Shown: positions 1-7,720 of the stretch, one piece after another
Layout of the letters: the number at the start of each line of letters is the position of its first letter
Position numbering within the stretch: the stretch's first letter is position 1
From: Lachnospiraceae bacterium
GTDB taxonomy: Bacteria; Bacillota; Clostridia; Lachnospirales; Lachnospiraceae
Assembly (NCBI GenBank): GCA_017396145.1
Contig: JAFQMS010000018.1
Coordinates: forward strand, 1 to 35,827
Reading direction: 5' to 3'
DNA: 35,827 bases
Notes under the pieces: model-generated
What the model saw: only the letters and a program-made list of their open reading frames with translations
The model's database searches: none
What the model was told of the DNA's origin: nothing
Position numbers and translations under genes: made by a program

Positions 1-519
1 GGTTGGTTCAAGTGTTTTAACGGCACAAAAGCCACAATTCATGCCACATCCGCGTGTGCTATACATGAAATAAGCATTTTCGTAGGGATAGTGGTAATAA
101 CTTGCTATATCATCTAGGATTGTATAGTCAGGTGTAATAGAGTCAATTGTATCGTCACCTAGATAACTCAATTTGCCAGGTTCATTTAATAATCCGGTCA
201 CTGGCCGTATACCGGTTGCCTTTTCATATTCATCGGGCATCAATGTAGATGCAATTCCGCCAACAACAATTTTGCTGATTGGAGCGAGTGTTTTTGCATA
301 TTCAATCATTTCAATAGATCGTTTCCATTCGAAAGTGAATAAAGTTGTTACATATACCTTGTCCCATGTAGTTATATCTGTAAGTCCCTCTCGTATAGGT
401 CCTTTAGAAAAAAAGACTTTATCATGCAATACGTGTTTGTGAAAAGCAGCAATTTTCATTAATCCTAGAGGCGGATATTTGTTTTTGTATGCTGGCTCAA
501 GTAGTAATATGTTTGCCAT
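1..519 (-). CDS. B12-binding-type radical SAM protein, N-terminal part (truncated by window edge)
   Basis: The frame runs from an ATG at 517-519 to the window edge, giving 173 residues with no stop. A ribosome-binding site (AGGAGTGG on the minus strand) precedes the ATG. The N-terminus starts MANILLLEPAY with PPLGLMKIAAF shortly after, as in cobalamin-binding Rossmann domains of B12-dependent radical SAM proteins. A segment reading KIVVGGIA near residues 83-90 also fits that fold. The radical SAM cluster motif CGMNCGFC (C-x3-C-x2-C) lies at residues 158-165, shortly before the edge. The protein therefore probably has the order B12-binding domain then radical SAM domain. Substrate and reaction cannot be told from this part. 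A sigma-A-like promoter lies upstream at 549-577. It is divergent from the prenyltransferase gene across a 520-bp gap. Confidence 0.85.
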   Translation of the reverse strand, partial: MANILLLEPAYKNKYPPLGLMKIAAFHKHVLHDKVFFSKGPIREGLTDITTWDKVYVTTLFTFEWKRSIEMIEYAKTLAPISKIVVGGIASTLMPDEYEKATGIRPVTGLLNEPGKLSYLGDDTIDSITPDYTILDDIASYYHYPYENAYFMYSTRGCGMNCGFCAVKTLEPT

Positions 520-548
520 AAAGCCACTCCTTTCAGTGCTCTTTAAAG

Positions 549-577
549 ATTATATCATTAATAATTTTAAAAGTCGA
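549..577 (-). promoter_or_regulatory. Sigma-A-like promoter of the radical SAM gene
   Basis: On the minus strand TCGACT (572-577) and a perfect TATAAT (549-554) are separated by 17 bases. The -10 lies 29 bases upstream of the start codon at 519. Seen in sequence; promoter activity is inferred. Confidence 0.6.
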
Positions 578-599
578 TCCCCTGAAGAGAGAAAAGTTT

Positions 600-980
600 T
601 TGATTTATTCAGAAAGTGCAATGTTCCGGGGCCTAGGCCCTCCTAGTGCGCATCTCTCTGGGAGTGCGGTGTTTCTGCGCAAGTTGCCAATGCAACTATG
701 TGCGTATCCTGCTTCTGTTTATATTGTTGTGGCAGCTTTGACGACCAGTCGGTGGACAGTTTTGCGAAAGTCTCGCAAATCTTGATTTTACTGGATTTTT
801 GAGAACAGCGTCATTGAATATCTGCGGTAAGGTCATAACCGGAATAACCAGTGTAAACCAGCGCTGGTTTACAAAAACAATTACAATTGAACAAGTCTGC
901 GGGGTAAAACATGCATTAGATGGGGATTTGCGCGAGAAAATAGATGATTCTTTCAAAAAAACTGAGGTGACGAAGGATTA
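600..980. other. Gene-free hairpin-dense stretch, possibly structured RNA or decayed DNA
   Basis: No convincing gene was found between 520 and 1040. About 620-790 is visibly richer in GC than its surroundings. It holds a 12-bp palindrome GGGCCTAGGCCC (629-640), a hairpin with arms GTTGC/GCAAC, and a hairpin with arms TTTGCGA/TCGCAAA. A perfect 22-bp inverted repeat lies at 852-873. Short open frames exist on both strands (799-981 plus; 696-956 minus) but have no ribosome-binding site and match no family I know. It could be a structured RNA, a 5' leader of the prenyltransferase gene, or remnants of an old insertion. I cannot decide between these. Confidence 0.35.
852..873. promoter_or_regulatory. 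Perfect 22-bp palindrome, operator-like
   Basis: The half-site TGTAAACCAGC is followed directly by its reverse complement, giving 22 bases of dyad symmetry with no spacer. It lies about 170 bases upstream of the prenyltransferase start. Gapless dyads of this length are typical of dimeric repressor operators, but no regulator is encoded next to it and no promoter overlapping it was recognised. The role is inference. Confidence 0.35.
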
Positions 981-1040
981 ATAAGAGAGTAAATGTATAA
1001 GCAAAACTGTACTGGCAATACTCTAAATGAGGTGATGAGT

Positions 1041-1664
1041 ATGAGTAAACAAAAACCCAAGCATATTGGTGTCATTCCCGATGGAAATCGTCGTTGGGCA
1101 GTGGCAAAGGGATTGAGCAAGAAGGATGGTTATGAGTATGGTCTGAAACCAGGTTTGCAACTGTTGCAGATTGCAAAGGAATATGGCATTGAAGAAATCA
1201 CATATTATGGTTTTACGGTAGATAATTGCAAACGTCCTGCAGAGCAGTTTCAAGCATTTCAAAAGGCATGTGTAGATGCGGTGGAAATGCTCACAAAAGA
1301 AGGGGCGGATTTGCTTGTAATCGGTGACAGTAATTCCATATGCTTCCCCAAGGAATTGCTACAATATACAACACGCACACCTGTACATGGTGGTGGAATT
1401 CGCGTGAATTTTCTTGTAAACTATGGGTGGCAGTGGGATTTGTCCCGGTTAAAAGAAGAGGGAAAACCACATTCTGAGGATATTTCCAGAATTGATTTGA
1501 TTATTCGCTGGGGTGGTATGCGAAGGCTTTCAGGTTTCTTACCAATTCAGTCGGTGTATGCTGATTTCTATGTAGAAGAGCATTTGTGGCCGGATTACAC
1601 AGATGAGGACTTTAAAAATGCACTGGAATGGTATAGCAAGCAGGATGTAACCCTTGGTGGATGA
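1041..1664 (+). CDS. Short, divergent cis-prenyltransferase of the undecaprenyl diphosphate synthase family
   Basis: Family members condense isopentenyl diphosphate onto an allylic primer in cis configuration, usually making the C55 carrier lipid for cell-wall synthesis. The start at 1041 was chosen because GAGGTG (1029-1034) precedes it by 6 bases; it gives 207 residues, against roughly 240-250 in typical UppS. The catalytic aspartate motif PDGNRRWA is present near the N-terminus. FTVDNCKRP stands where FSTENWKRP is usual, and the C-terminal block reads RWGGMRRLSGFL, then SVYADFYVEEHLWPDY. The usual AELYF glutamate position is aspartate. The central region is shortened. The family is clear, but a paralogue with another chain length or substrate is as likely as the essential UppS. 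A promoter for the next gene overlaps its 3' end. Confidence 0.8.
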   Translation: MSKQKPKHIGVIPDGNRRWAVAKGLSKKDGYEYGLKPGLQLLQIAKEYGIEEITYYGFTVDNCKRPAEQFQAFQKACVDAVEMLTKEGADLLVIGDSNSICFPKELLQYTTRTPVHGGGIRVNFLVNYGWQWDLSRLKEEGKPHSEDISRIDLIIRWGGMRRLSGFLPIQSVYADFYVEEHLWPDYTDEDFKNALEWYSKQDVTLGG

Positions 1665-1682
1665 AACGAAAAATGATATAAT
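1654..1682 (+). promoter_or_regulatory. Sigma-A-like promoter before the HAD phosphatase gene
   Basis: TTGGTG (1654-1659) and TATAAT (1677-1682) are separated by exactly 17 bases. The -35 overlaps the last codons of the prenyltransferase gene and the -10 lies 47 bases before the HAD start codon. Confidence 0.65.
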
Positions 1683-1729
1683 GTTATAAGAAAATAATAG
1701 TGACGCTACATTAACGGAGGAAACACGCA

Positions 1730-2467
1730 ATGAGTATAAAAGCAGTGTTATTTGATTTGGATGGCACACTTCTTCCTATGGAGCAGGAAGTATTTATTAA
1801 AACATATTTTAAAGGACTTGGAGCAAAGCTTGCCATGCATGGATATGAGCCAAAAGAGTTGCTTGAAAATGTGTGGACTGGGACAATGAAAATGATAAAG
1901 AACGATGGAAGCAAAACCAATGATAAGGTGTTCTGGGATTACTTTGTTACAAAATACGGGGAAAAGGTGCTAGAGGATATAAGATTTTTTGATGAATTCT
2001 ATGAGAACAACTTTGACAGCGTTGCAAGTGTCTGTGGACACAATCTAGAAGCAGCAAAGACAGTGGATATATTAAAAGAAAAAGGACTTAGAATTGCCCT
2101 TGCAACCAATCCGGTTTTTCCGCCTATTGCAACTATAAAACGTATTGGATGGGCCAGGTTATCACCAGAGGATTTTGAGATAATTACTAACTATGAGAAT
2201 TCAAGATATTGCAAACCTAATCCTAACTATTATATGGATATTTTGAATCAAATGAATCTTGAGCCTGAGGAATGTCTGATGGTAGGTAATGATGTAAGTG
2301 AAGACATGGTTGCAGAGAAATTGGGAATGAAGGTGTTTTTGCTAACGGATTGTTTGATTAATAGTACTGACAGAGATATATCGGATTTCCCTAATGGAAG
2401 TTTTAAGGAACTTCTTGAGTATGTTGAGAAGAATATTAAATGTCGAACGAATTTTATTGACAAATAA
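1730..2467 (+). CDS. HAD-family phosphatase
   Basis: This 245-residue protein carries the haloacid dehalogenase motifs in order. Motif I is LFDLDGTLL near residue 10, with both aspartates. Motif II ends in the threonine of LATNP. Motif III/IV holds CKPNP, with the conserved lysine, and then MVGNDVSEDMVAEKLGMK with acidic residues for magnesium. Between motifs I and II lies an alpha-helical cap. HAD enzymes of this size hydrolyse small phosphate esters in the cytoplasm; the substrate is not evident. A GGAGGAAA ribosome-binding site precedes the ATG. The last codons contain the -35 box of the T-box operon promoter, so the next operon starts its own transcript. Confidence 0.9.
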   Translation: MSIKAVLFDLDGTLLPMEQEVFIKTYFKGLGAKLAMHGYEPKELLENVWTGTMKMIKNDGSKTNDKVFWDYFVTKYGEKVLEDIRFFDEFYENNFDSVASVCGHNLEAAKTVDILKEKGLRIALATNPVFPPIATIKRIGWARLSPEDFEIITNYENSRYCKPNPNYYMDILNQMNLEPEECLMVGNDVSEDMVAEKLGMKVFLLTDCLINSTDRDISDFPNGSFKELLEYVEKNIKCRTNFIDK

Positions 2468-2485
2468 AATACAGTTTGATATGAT
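2457..2485 (+). promoter_or_regulatory. Strong promoter of the T-box/aspS-gatC operon
   Basis: A consensus TTGACA (2457-2462) and TATGAT (2480-2485) are spaced by 17 bases. The -35 overlaps the stop region of the HAD gene. Transcription should begin near 2492, just before stem I of the T-box. Confidence 0.75.
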
Positions 2486-2489
2486 ACAC

Positions 2490-2736
2490 ACTGGAGACTC
2501 GGTTTTTGTGGAAAGTCTGTCAGGGAGAATGCGTCGTGGACTGAAAGCGCATTTGAGACGAGTAGTAAGCTTGGGAACACTCCGATATGAATTAGTTGAA
2601 TATTGAAAAGTGGATGCTTTAAGTGCTATATGTATTAACGATAGTGCTTGTGCTGGCATCAAAGCGGGTGGCACCGCGGGTTAATTATTTAGTTTACTCG
2701 TCCCGGGAATATAGCGATATATTCCCGGGATTTTTT
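2490..2736 (+). promoter_or_regulatory. T-box riboswitch, probably Asn-tRNA sensing
   Basis: T-box leaders read uncharged tRNA and switch between an antiterminator and a terminator. The diagnostic T-box GGGTGGCACCGCGGG lies at 2666-2680. Within it TGGC complements a tRNA 3' end with discriminator G, as in tRNA-Asn, -Asp and -Glu. The terminator is a 12-bp inverted repeat with arms TCCCGGGAATAT (2701-2712) and 2719-2730, followed by TTTTTT (2731-2736). In stem I, GGAG (2493-2496) pairs with CTCC (2580-2583). The probable specifier loop reads GGGAACA (2573-2579), giving AAC (Asn) followed by the expected purine and overlapped by GAA (Glu). The distal AGGGAGA and hairpin at 2522-2555 also fit stem I. 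T-box identity is certain; the codon choice is an inference. It controls aspS-gatC, the gatA-like gene and gatB. Confidence 0.92.
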
Positions 2737-2824
2737 AATTGCATGGGAAAGTTGAAGCACTTTTTGCAGCAATTAATAGCGCTCTATAAAAAGAACGCAA
2801 AAATAAAATTATAGGAGGCATACT

Positions 2825-4900
2825 ATGTACAGAACTCTATTTTGTAACGACATTTGTGATGAACATATTGGTCAGACTGTAGAACTTGCAGGATGGGTTG
2901 ATGTTGTTCGTGACCATGGTGGTGTTATTTTTATTGATTTGCGTGACTACACAGGAGTTACTCAGGTGGTTGTTCACAATGAAGAATTACTTAAGAATGT
3001 TAATCGTGAGACAGTTATTACTGTAAAGGGTGTAGTTGAAAAGCGTGACCCTGATACTGTTAATATGAAGATTGCAACAGGTTATGTTGAACTTGTAGCG
3101 GATACCTTAAAGGTGCTTGGCAAGAGCCGCAATATGCTACCTTTTGAAGTTAGAAGTTCTCATTTAAGCAAAGACGAACTTCGTCTTAAATATCGTTATC
3201 TTGACCTACGTAATCCAAAGAACCATGATAACATAGTTATGCGTTCAAAGATTATTCGTTATATGAGAAATAAGATGGAAGAAAAGAACTTCCTTGATAT
3301 GCAGACTCCTATTCTTACTGCATCATCTCCGGAAGGTGCAAGAGACTTCCTTGTGCCAAGCCGTAAGCATCCAGGTAAGTTCTATGCATTGCCACAGGCA
3401 CCACAGCAGTTTAAACAGCTTTTAATGGTGTCTGGCTTCGATAGATATTTTCAGATTGCACCTTGCTTTAGAGATGAGGATGCAAGAGCTGACCGTTCTC
3501 CTGGTGAATTCTATCAGCTTGACTTTGAGATGGCATTTGCAACTCAGGAAGAAGTTCTTGAAGTATGTGAAGATGTTATGTACAACACCTTCAAAGAGTT
3601 TTCAGATAAAAAGATTACAGATAGACCTTTTAGACGAATCACATATGCTGAGTCAATGATGAAATACGGTTCAGATAAGCCGGACCTTCGTAACCCGCTT
3701 ATCATCTGTGACCTTACAGACTTCTTTGCAGATGTGGATTTCCCAGCGTTTAAGGGTAAACCAGTTCGTGGTATTGTGGCTGACTGTGCAGGAAAATCTA
3801 AGAAGTTCTTCGAAGATTCTCTTAAGTTTGCTACATCAGCAGAGGTTGGTCTTGGTGGTCTTGGTTACATCACTCTTAAAGAGGGCGTGTTTGCAGGTCC
3901 TATCGCTAAATTCTTATCAGATGAGAAGAAGGCTGAGATTATAGAAATCACAGGGGTTAAAGAAGGAGAGACTTTATTCTTTATCTGTGATGATAAGAAG
4001 AACGATACAGAAAAGAAGGCTGGACACATTCGTTCATGGCTTGCAGGCAAAGACCAGCTTGATTTAATTAAAGATGATGCATTTGAATTCTGCTTTATCG
4101 TTGATTTCCCAATGTACGAAATCGATGAAGAGACAGGAGATACAATATTTACTCATAACCCATTCTCAATGCCTCAGGGCGGAATGGATGCTCTTTTAGG
4201 TGACGATCCTACTAAAGTTTTAGCTTACCAGTATGACCTTGTTTGTAATGGTATTGAGCTTGCTTCCGGTGCTGTTCGTAACCACGATATTGACATTATG
4301 AAGAAGGCATTTGAGATTGCCGGATATTCAGAGGAAGAACTTAAGACAAGATTCAATGCTCTTTATACTGCATTCCAGTATGGTGCTCCACCACATGCAG
4401 GTATGGCACCAGGTGTTGACCGTACTGTTATGCTCCTTACAGGGGAAGAGAAGATTCTTGAGGTTATTGCATTCCCACTTAATGGTAATGCACAGGATTT
4501 ACTTCTTGGCGCACCAAGTGAGGTTACTAACCAGCAGTTAGAGGATGTACATTTACTTGGAAATACAAGTGCTTTAGCGGGTCGTGGAGTGCCAAGTGGT
4601 GGTAATAAATCGCGTACAGAAAAACGTTCAACCTTCTCTAATGACCAGCAGCTTAATCAGTTGTCATTAACTGAAGCAGAGGATGGCGATATGCAGAGTA
4701 TCTTTGCAAGCATGAAGGAGCATGAAGCGGCTTTAACAAGAATTGATACTGAAAATGTTGAAGAAATGATTTACGTTATGCCTATGACCAACGTTCTTCG
4801 TGAAGACAAGAGAGTGCAGAATTTCTCAAGAGAAAGTCTCTTAGAGGGTGCTCCACAGCGTAGTGAAGACAGTTGGCAGGTGCCACGTCTTGTGAAATAG
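2825..4900 (+). CDS. aspS-gatC: Aspartyl-tRNA synthetase fused to GatC (probably non-discriminating)
   Basis: At 691 residues this is about 100 longer than bacterial AspRS. Residues 1-about 585 are a bacterial-type class II AspRS: an N-terminal OB-fold, motif 2 ([10 protein letters not shown]), a GAD-type insertion around residues 290-420, and motif 3 ([13 protein letters not shown]). The anticodon-binding domain has RDHGGVIF. Its histidine is the residue linked to non-discriminating AspRS, which charges both tRNA-Asp and tRNA-Asn; discriminating enzymes such as that of E. coli have leucine there. After a polar linker, residues about 604-691 are a complete GatC, with [23 protein letters not shown] and a VPRLVK end. 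GatC normally clamps GatA to GatB. The fusion would tether charging of Asp-tRNA-Asn to its amidation. AGGAGG precedes the ATG; the gatA-like gene follows 18 bases on. Confidence 0.92.
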   Translation: MYRTLFCNDICDEHIGQTVELAGWVDVVRDHGGVIFIDLRDYTGVTQVVVHNEELLKNVNRETVITVKGVVEKRDPDTVNMKIATGYVELVADTLKVLGKSRNMLPFEVRSSHLSKDELRLKYRYLDLRNPKNHDNIVMRSKIIRYMRNKMEEKNFLDMQTPILTASSPEGARDFLVPSRKHPGKFYALPQAPQQFKQLLMVSGFDRYFQIAPCFRDEDARADRSPGEFYQLDFEMAFATQEEVLEVCEDVMYNTFKEFSDKKITDRPFRRITYAESMMKYGSDKPDLRNPLIICDLTDFFADVDFPAFKGKPVRGIVADCAGKSKKFFEDSLKFATSAEVGLGGLGYITLKEGVFAGPIAKFLSDEKKAEIIEITGVKEGETLFFICDDKKNDTEKKAGHIRSWLAGKDQLDLIKDDAFEFCFIVDFPMYEIDEETGDTIFTHNPFSMPQGGMDALLGDDPTKVLAYQYDLVCNGIELASGAVRNHDIDIMKKAFEIAGYSEEELKTRFNALYTAFQYGAPPHAGMAPGVDRTVMLLTGEEKILEVIAFPLNGNAQDLLLGAPSEVTNQQLEDVHLLGNTSALAGRGVPSGGNKSRTEKRSTFSNDQQLNQLSLTEAEDGDMQSIFASMKEHEAALTRIDTENVEEMIYVMPMTNVLREDKRVQNFSRESLLEGAPQRSEDSWQVPRLVK

Positions 4901-4918
4901 TAAAGGAGGTGCGTTAGA

Positions 4919-6100
4919 ATGGAATTATATTCAGTAAAATTATCGGATAAAGGAACTGTAGCCGTTGACGACACTATCCTTGTTAAAGGTGTGGTTACAA
5001 GTGCAGGTTCACATATATTAGAAGGCTTCAAGCCATTATTTAGTGCAGAGGCAGTTAGCCGTCTTGAAAATGCAGGCTATGAAATCGCAGGAAAGACTCA
5101 TGTTGGCGAGTTTGGTCTTGATTTAGTTGGTGAGTTCTCATACTATGGCGAGAAAGATGAAGACCTTAAGGGTGCAGCAGCAACTTTAGTTGCAAATGGT
5201 GAAGTAAAAGCAGCCTTAGGTGTAGATATGAATGGAGCAACACGCCGTAGTGCAGCTTTGGCTGGAGTGGATTTCCTTAAGCCAACTTATGGAACTGTAT
5301 CTCGTTATGGAATTATCTCTTGTGCATCATCTGGTGAACAGATGGGTGTGTATGCTGCAAATGCAGATGAAATCAAAGAAGTAATGAGTGTAATTGCCGG
5401 ACATGATGAAAAGGATGGAACAAGCCTTAAGGAAGAATACGAGTTTAATGCAGATGAAGCGATAGCTGGAAAGAAAGTATGCATCGTTAAAGAATTACTT
5501 GAAAAGGCATCAGATGATGTTAAGGCAAATGTACTTGCCTATGCTGATAAACTTCGTGCTAATGGCGTAGTGGTTGAGGAAGTATCCTTTGATATTGTGG
5601 ATGCAGCCAATACAACATGGCAGATTCTTATGACCGCTGAGACCTGCAACAATGTGTCTCGCTATGACGGTGTTAAGTATGGTCATCGCGCAGCAGATTA
5701 TAAGAATATAGATGAATTATATGTAAACACAAGAACTGAAGGATTTAATTTCCTTACAAAAGCAGTTATTTTATATGGTTCAGATACTTTATCTAAGAAT
5801 CGTTATGAGTCTTGCTATGGTAAGGCACTTAAGGTTCGCCGTGTTGTTGCAGAAAGATTTGAAGACCTTATGAAGTCTTATGATGCAGTACTTACTCCAG
5901 TATGCAGCCAGAGTGCATATAAGGCATATGACATTAAGGATGCATTTATGAAAGTGTTTGAAGAAAGCGTATTTACATGCGTTCCAAACCTTATTGGAAC
6001 TCCTGCTTTAGTAAGTGGTGGAGTACAGCTTATGGGTGGACAGTTTGCAGAAAATACTCTTTTAAGTCTTGCAAAAAGCGTGGAAAGGGCAGGTGAATAG
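4919..6100 (+). CDS. GatA-like amidase homologue lacking the catalytic triad
   Basis: GatA normally hydrolyses glutamine and channels ammonia to GatB, using a Lys / cis-Ser / Ser triad. This protein has 393 residues against about 485, and the missing part is the N-terminal helical region. The rest aligns through KGVVTSAGSHILEG, AGYEIAGKTHVGEF, LKPTYGTVSRYG, IAGHDEKDGTS and the C-terminal YGKALKVRRVV. Where GatA has IAIKDN this protein has VAVDDT, so Lys becomes Asp17. The GGSSGGS loop is replaced by a segment ending LKGAAA. GSDTGGSIR, holding the nucleophile, reads GVDMNGATR. The frame is uninterrupted. GGAGG lies 9 bases before the ATG, so a missed upstream start is unlikely. I read it as a conserved-looking pseudo-amidase that may keep a structural role with GatC and GatB, rather than a decayed gene. 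Confidence 0.88.
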   Translation: MELYSVKLSDKGTVAVDDTILVKGVVTSAGSHILEGFKPLFSAEAVSRLENAGYEIAGKTHVGEFGLDLVGEFSYYGEKDEDLKGAAATLVANGEVKAALGVDMNGATRRSAALAGVDFLKPTYGTVSRYGIISCASSGEQMGVYAANADEIKEVMSVIAGHDEKDGTSLKEEYEFNADEAIAGKKVCIVKELLEKASDDVKANVLAYADKLRANGVVVEEVSFDIVDAANTTWQILMTAETCNNVSRYDGVKYGHRAADYKNIDELYVNTRTEGFNFLTKAVILYGSDTLSKNRYESCYGKALKVRRVVAERFEDLMKSYDAVLTPVCSQSAYKAYDIKDAFMKVFEESVFTCVPNLIGTPALVSGGVQLMGGQFAENTLLSLAKSVERAGE

Positions 6101-6102
6101 TT

Positions 6103-7524
6103 ATGAAATATGAGATAGTTATTGGACTTGAAACTCACGTAGAACTTAATACAGAATCAAAGATTTTCTGTTCATGCGGTGGACATTCATCGGCTAAAGA
6201 GCCTAATGACTGTGTATGCCCAGCTTGTAGTGGTATGCCGGGTATGCTTCCTGTAATGAATAAAAGAGTAGTTGAACTTGCAGTTACAGCAGGTCTTATG
6301 CTTAACTGTGATATTAGCAGATATACTACATTTGATAAGAAGAATTATTACTATCCGGACCTTCCATGTGCATATCAGATTACTCAGCTTAATCACCCAA
6401 TATGTACTAACGGATGTGTTACATTAAAGACATCAGAAGGTACTCGTGATATCCATATTAAGCAGATTCATATGGAAGAGGATGCTGGTAAATTAGTTCA
6501 CGTTGGAAAGGCTTCACTTGTTGACTTTAACCGTACCAGTGTGCCGCTTATTGAGATTGTTACTCAACCGGATTTTAGAAGTGCTGAAGAGGTGCTTGTA
6601 TATCTTAATAAACTAAAATCAATGTTTCGTTCAAGCGGTATTTCAGAGTGTGAAGAAGGCGCAATGCGTTGTGATGTTAACATTTCTGTCCGTCCGGAAG
6701 GAAGCGAGCAGTTTGGTGTTCGTACAGAGATTAAGAATATGGCTTCATTCGAGGCTATTGAGCGTGCTATTCGTTATGAAGCACAGCGTCATATTGATGC
6801 AATTGAGTTTGAAACAGAAGAACTCGTTCAGGAAACAAGAAGATTTGATGACGCTACAGGTAAGACCTTTGCAATGCGTAACAAAGAGACAGAAGCGGAT
6901 TATCGTTACTTCCCTGATGCTAATTTGATGCCAATCATTATTGATGATGCATGGTTAGAAGAGATTAAGGCTAATATGCCGGAAGCTGTTGATGCTAAGG
7001 CTGATGCTTACAGAGAAGCAGGAATTTCTGAGAAAGAGATTGATATGCTTATCCAGAACCATAAGGCAAACAAGCTTCTTGATGATGTGGTAGAGATGGG
7101 AACAACAGCTAAAAATGCAGCAGGCTGGATTCTTACAGACTGTGCAGGTGTACTTCGTAAGAACGGTAAACTTCTTGGAGACCTTGAGATTAGCGCAGAT
7201 GATTTATTTGCAATAATTAAGATGGTTGATGAGGGCGTAAGCAGACTTAATGGTAGAAAGATTCTTACAGCAGTTATGGAAGAGGGCGTAGACCCTGTTG
7301 CATATTGCAAGGACAATGGATTTGATGCTAAGGTTGATACATCTACTATTGAAGCTGTCGTTGACAGAGTACTTGCAAAAAATGCTCAGGCAGTTAACGA
7401 CTATAAGAATGGTAAAGAAAAAGCTAAGCAGGCATTGTTTGGCGCTTGTATGAGAGAACTTAAGAATACAGGAGATATTGCTTTAATTAGAGAACTTCTT
7501 GACAGTAAACTTGCTAATTTTTAG
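6103..7524 (+). CDS. gatB: Asp-tRNA(Asn)/Glu-tRNA(Gln) amidotransferase subunit B
   Basis: GatB phosphorylates the Asp or Glu esterified to tRNA and transfers ammonia to it. The 473 residues match the usual length. Near the N-terminus are VIGLETHVEL and the cysteine group CSC...CVCPAC of zinc-binding bacterial GatB, then MPGMLPVMN. The kinase core keeps KNYYYPDLP, HMEEDAGK, DFNRTSVPLIEIVT and MRCDVNIS, followed by QETRRFDD and DYRYFPD. The C-terminal helical and YqeY-like tail (about residues 330-473) includes VNDYKNGKEKAKQALFG. All landmarks I know are present, in contrast to the preceding gatA-like gene. The start codon lies 2 bases after the upstream stop, implying translational coupling. 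A hairpin at 7570-7599 ends the operon. Confidence 0.95.
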   Translation: MKYEIVIGLETHVELNTESKIFCSCGGHSSAKEPNDCVCPACSGMPGMLPVMNKRVVELAVTAGLMLNCDISRYTTFDKKNYYYPDLPCAYQITQLNHPICTNGCVTLKTSEGTRDIHIKQIHMEEDAGKLVHVGKASLVDFNRTSVPLIEIVTQPDFRSAEEVLVYLNKLKSMFRSSGISECEEGAMRCDVNISVRPEGSEQFGVRTEIKNMASFEAIERAIRYEAQRHIDAIEFETEELVQETRRFDDATGKTFAMRNKETEADYRYFPDANLMPIIIDDAWLEEIKANMPEAVDAKADAYREAGISEKEIDMLIQNHKANKLLDDVVEMGTTAKNAAGWILTDCAGVLRKNGKLLGDLEISADDLFAIIKMVDEGVSRLNGRKILTAVMEEGVDPVAYCKDNGFDAKVDTSTIEAVVDRVLAKNAQAVNDYKNGKEKAKQALFGACMRELKNTGDIALIRELLDSKLANF

Positions 7525-7569
7525 AAGTGATAAATATTCATTGAAAATAATAAAGCAATTATTGTACAC

Positions 7570-7604
7570 AAAACAGGAGAGATGTGCCTCTCCTGTTTTG
7601 TTGT
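7570..7604 (+). terminator. Terminator after gatB
   Basis: Arms AAAACAGGAGAG (7570-7581) and CTCTCCTGTTTT (7588-7599) pair perfectly with a 6-base loop. The T-run lies within the 3' arm and continues as GTTGTTT. It closes the aspS-gatC operon. Confidence 0.75.
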
Positions 7605-7720
7605 TTAGACTTCATTTTGTAAAGAGATTTTTGCTATACTTTGGTTAGAGAAAAAGTTATAATATATTATATGATTTATGTATCGATGGGCATTACTATA
7701 AGATAAAGGAATGATTTATC

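Noticed and set aside
696-956. 86-codon minus frame in the same intergenic region
   Set aside because: No ribosome-binding site, cysteine-rich irregular composition, and it crosses several hairpins.
799-981. 60-codon plus frame before the prenyltransferase gene
   Set aside because: It starts with TTG, has no ribosome-binding site, contains the 22-bp palindrome and resembles no family known to me; kept only as part of the unexplained region.
993-1040. N-terminal extension of the prenyltransferase from an upstream ATG
   Set aside because: The added residues are unlike the family and the GAGGTG site is correctly placed for 1041.
2623-2814. 63-codon frame inside the T-box leader
   Set aside because: It overlaps the antiterminator and terminator of the T-box, which explains the sequence fully.
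4919-6100. The gatA-like gene as a simple frameshifted or truncated pseudogene
   Set aside because: The frame is continuous, has a good ribosome-binding site, aligns over the whole amidase fold to a normal C-terminus, and sits between intact coupled genes.
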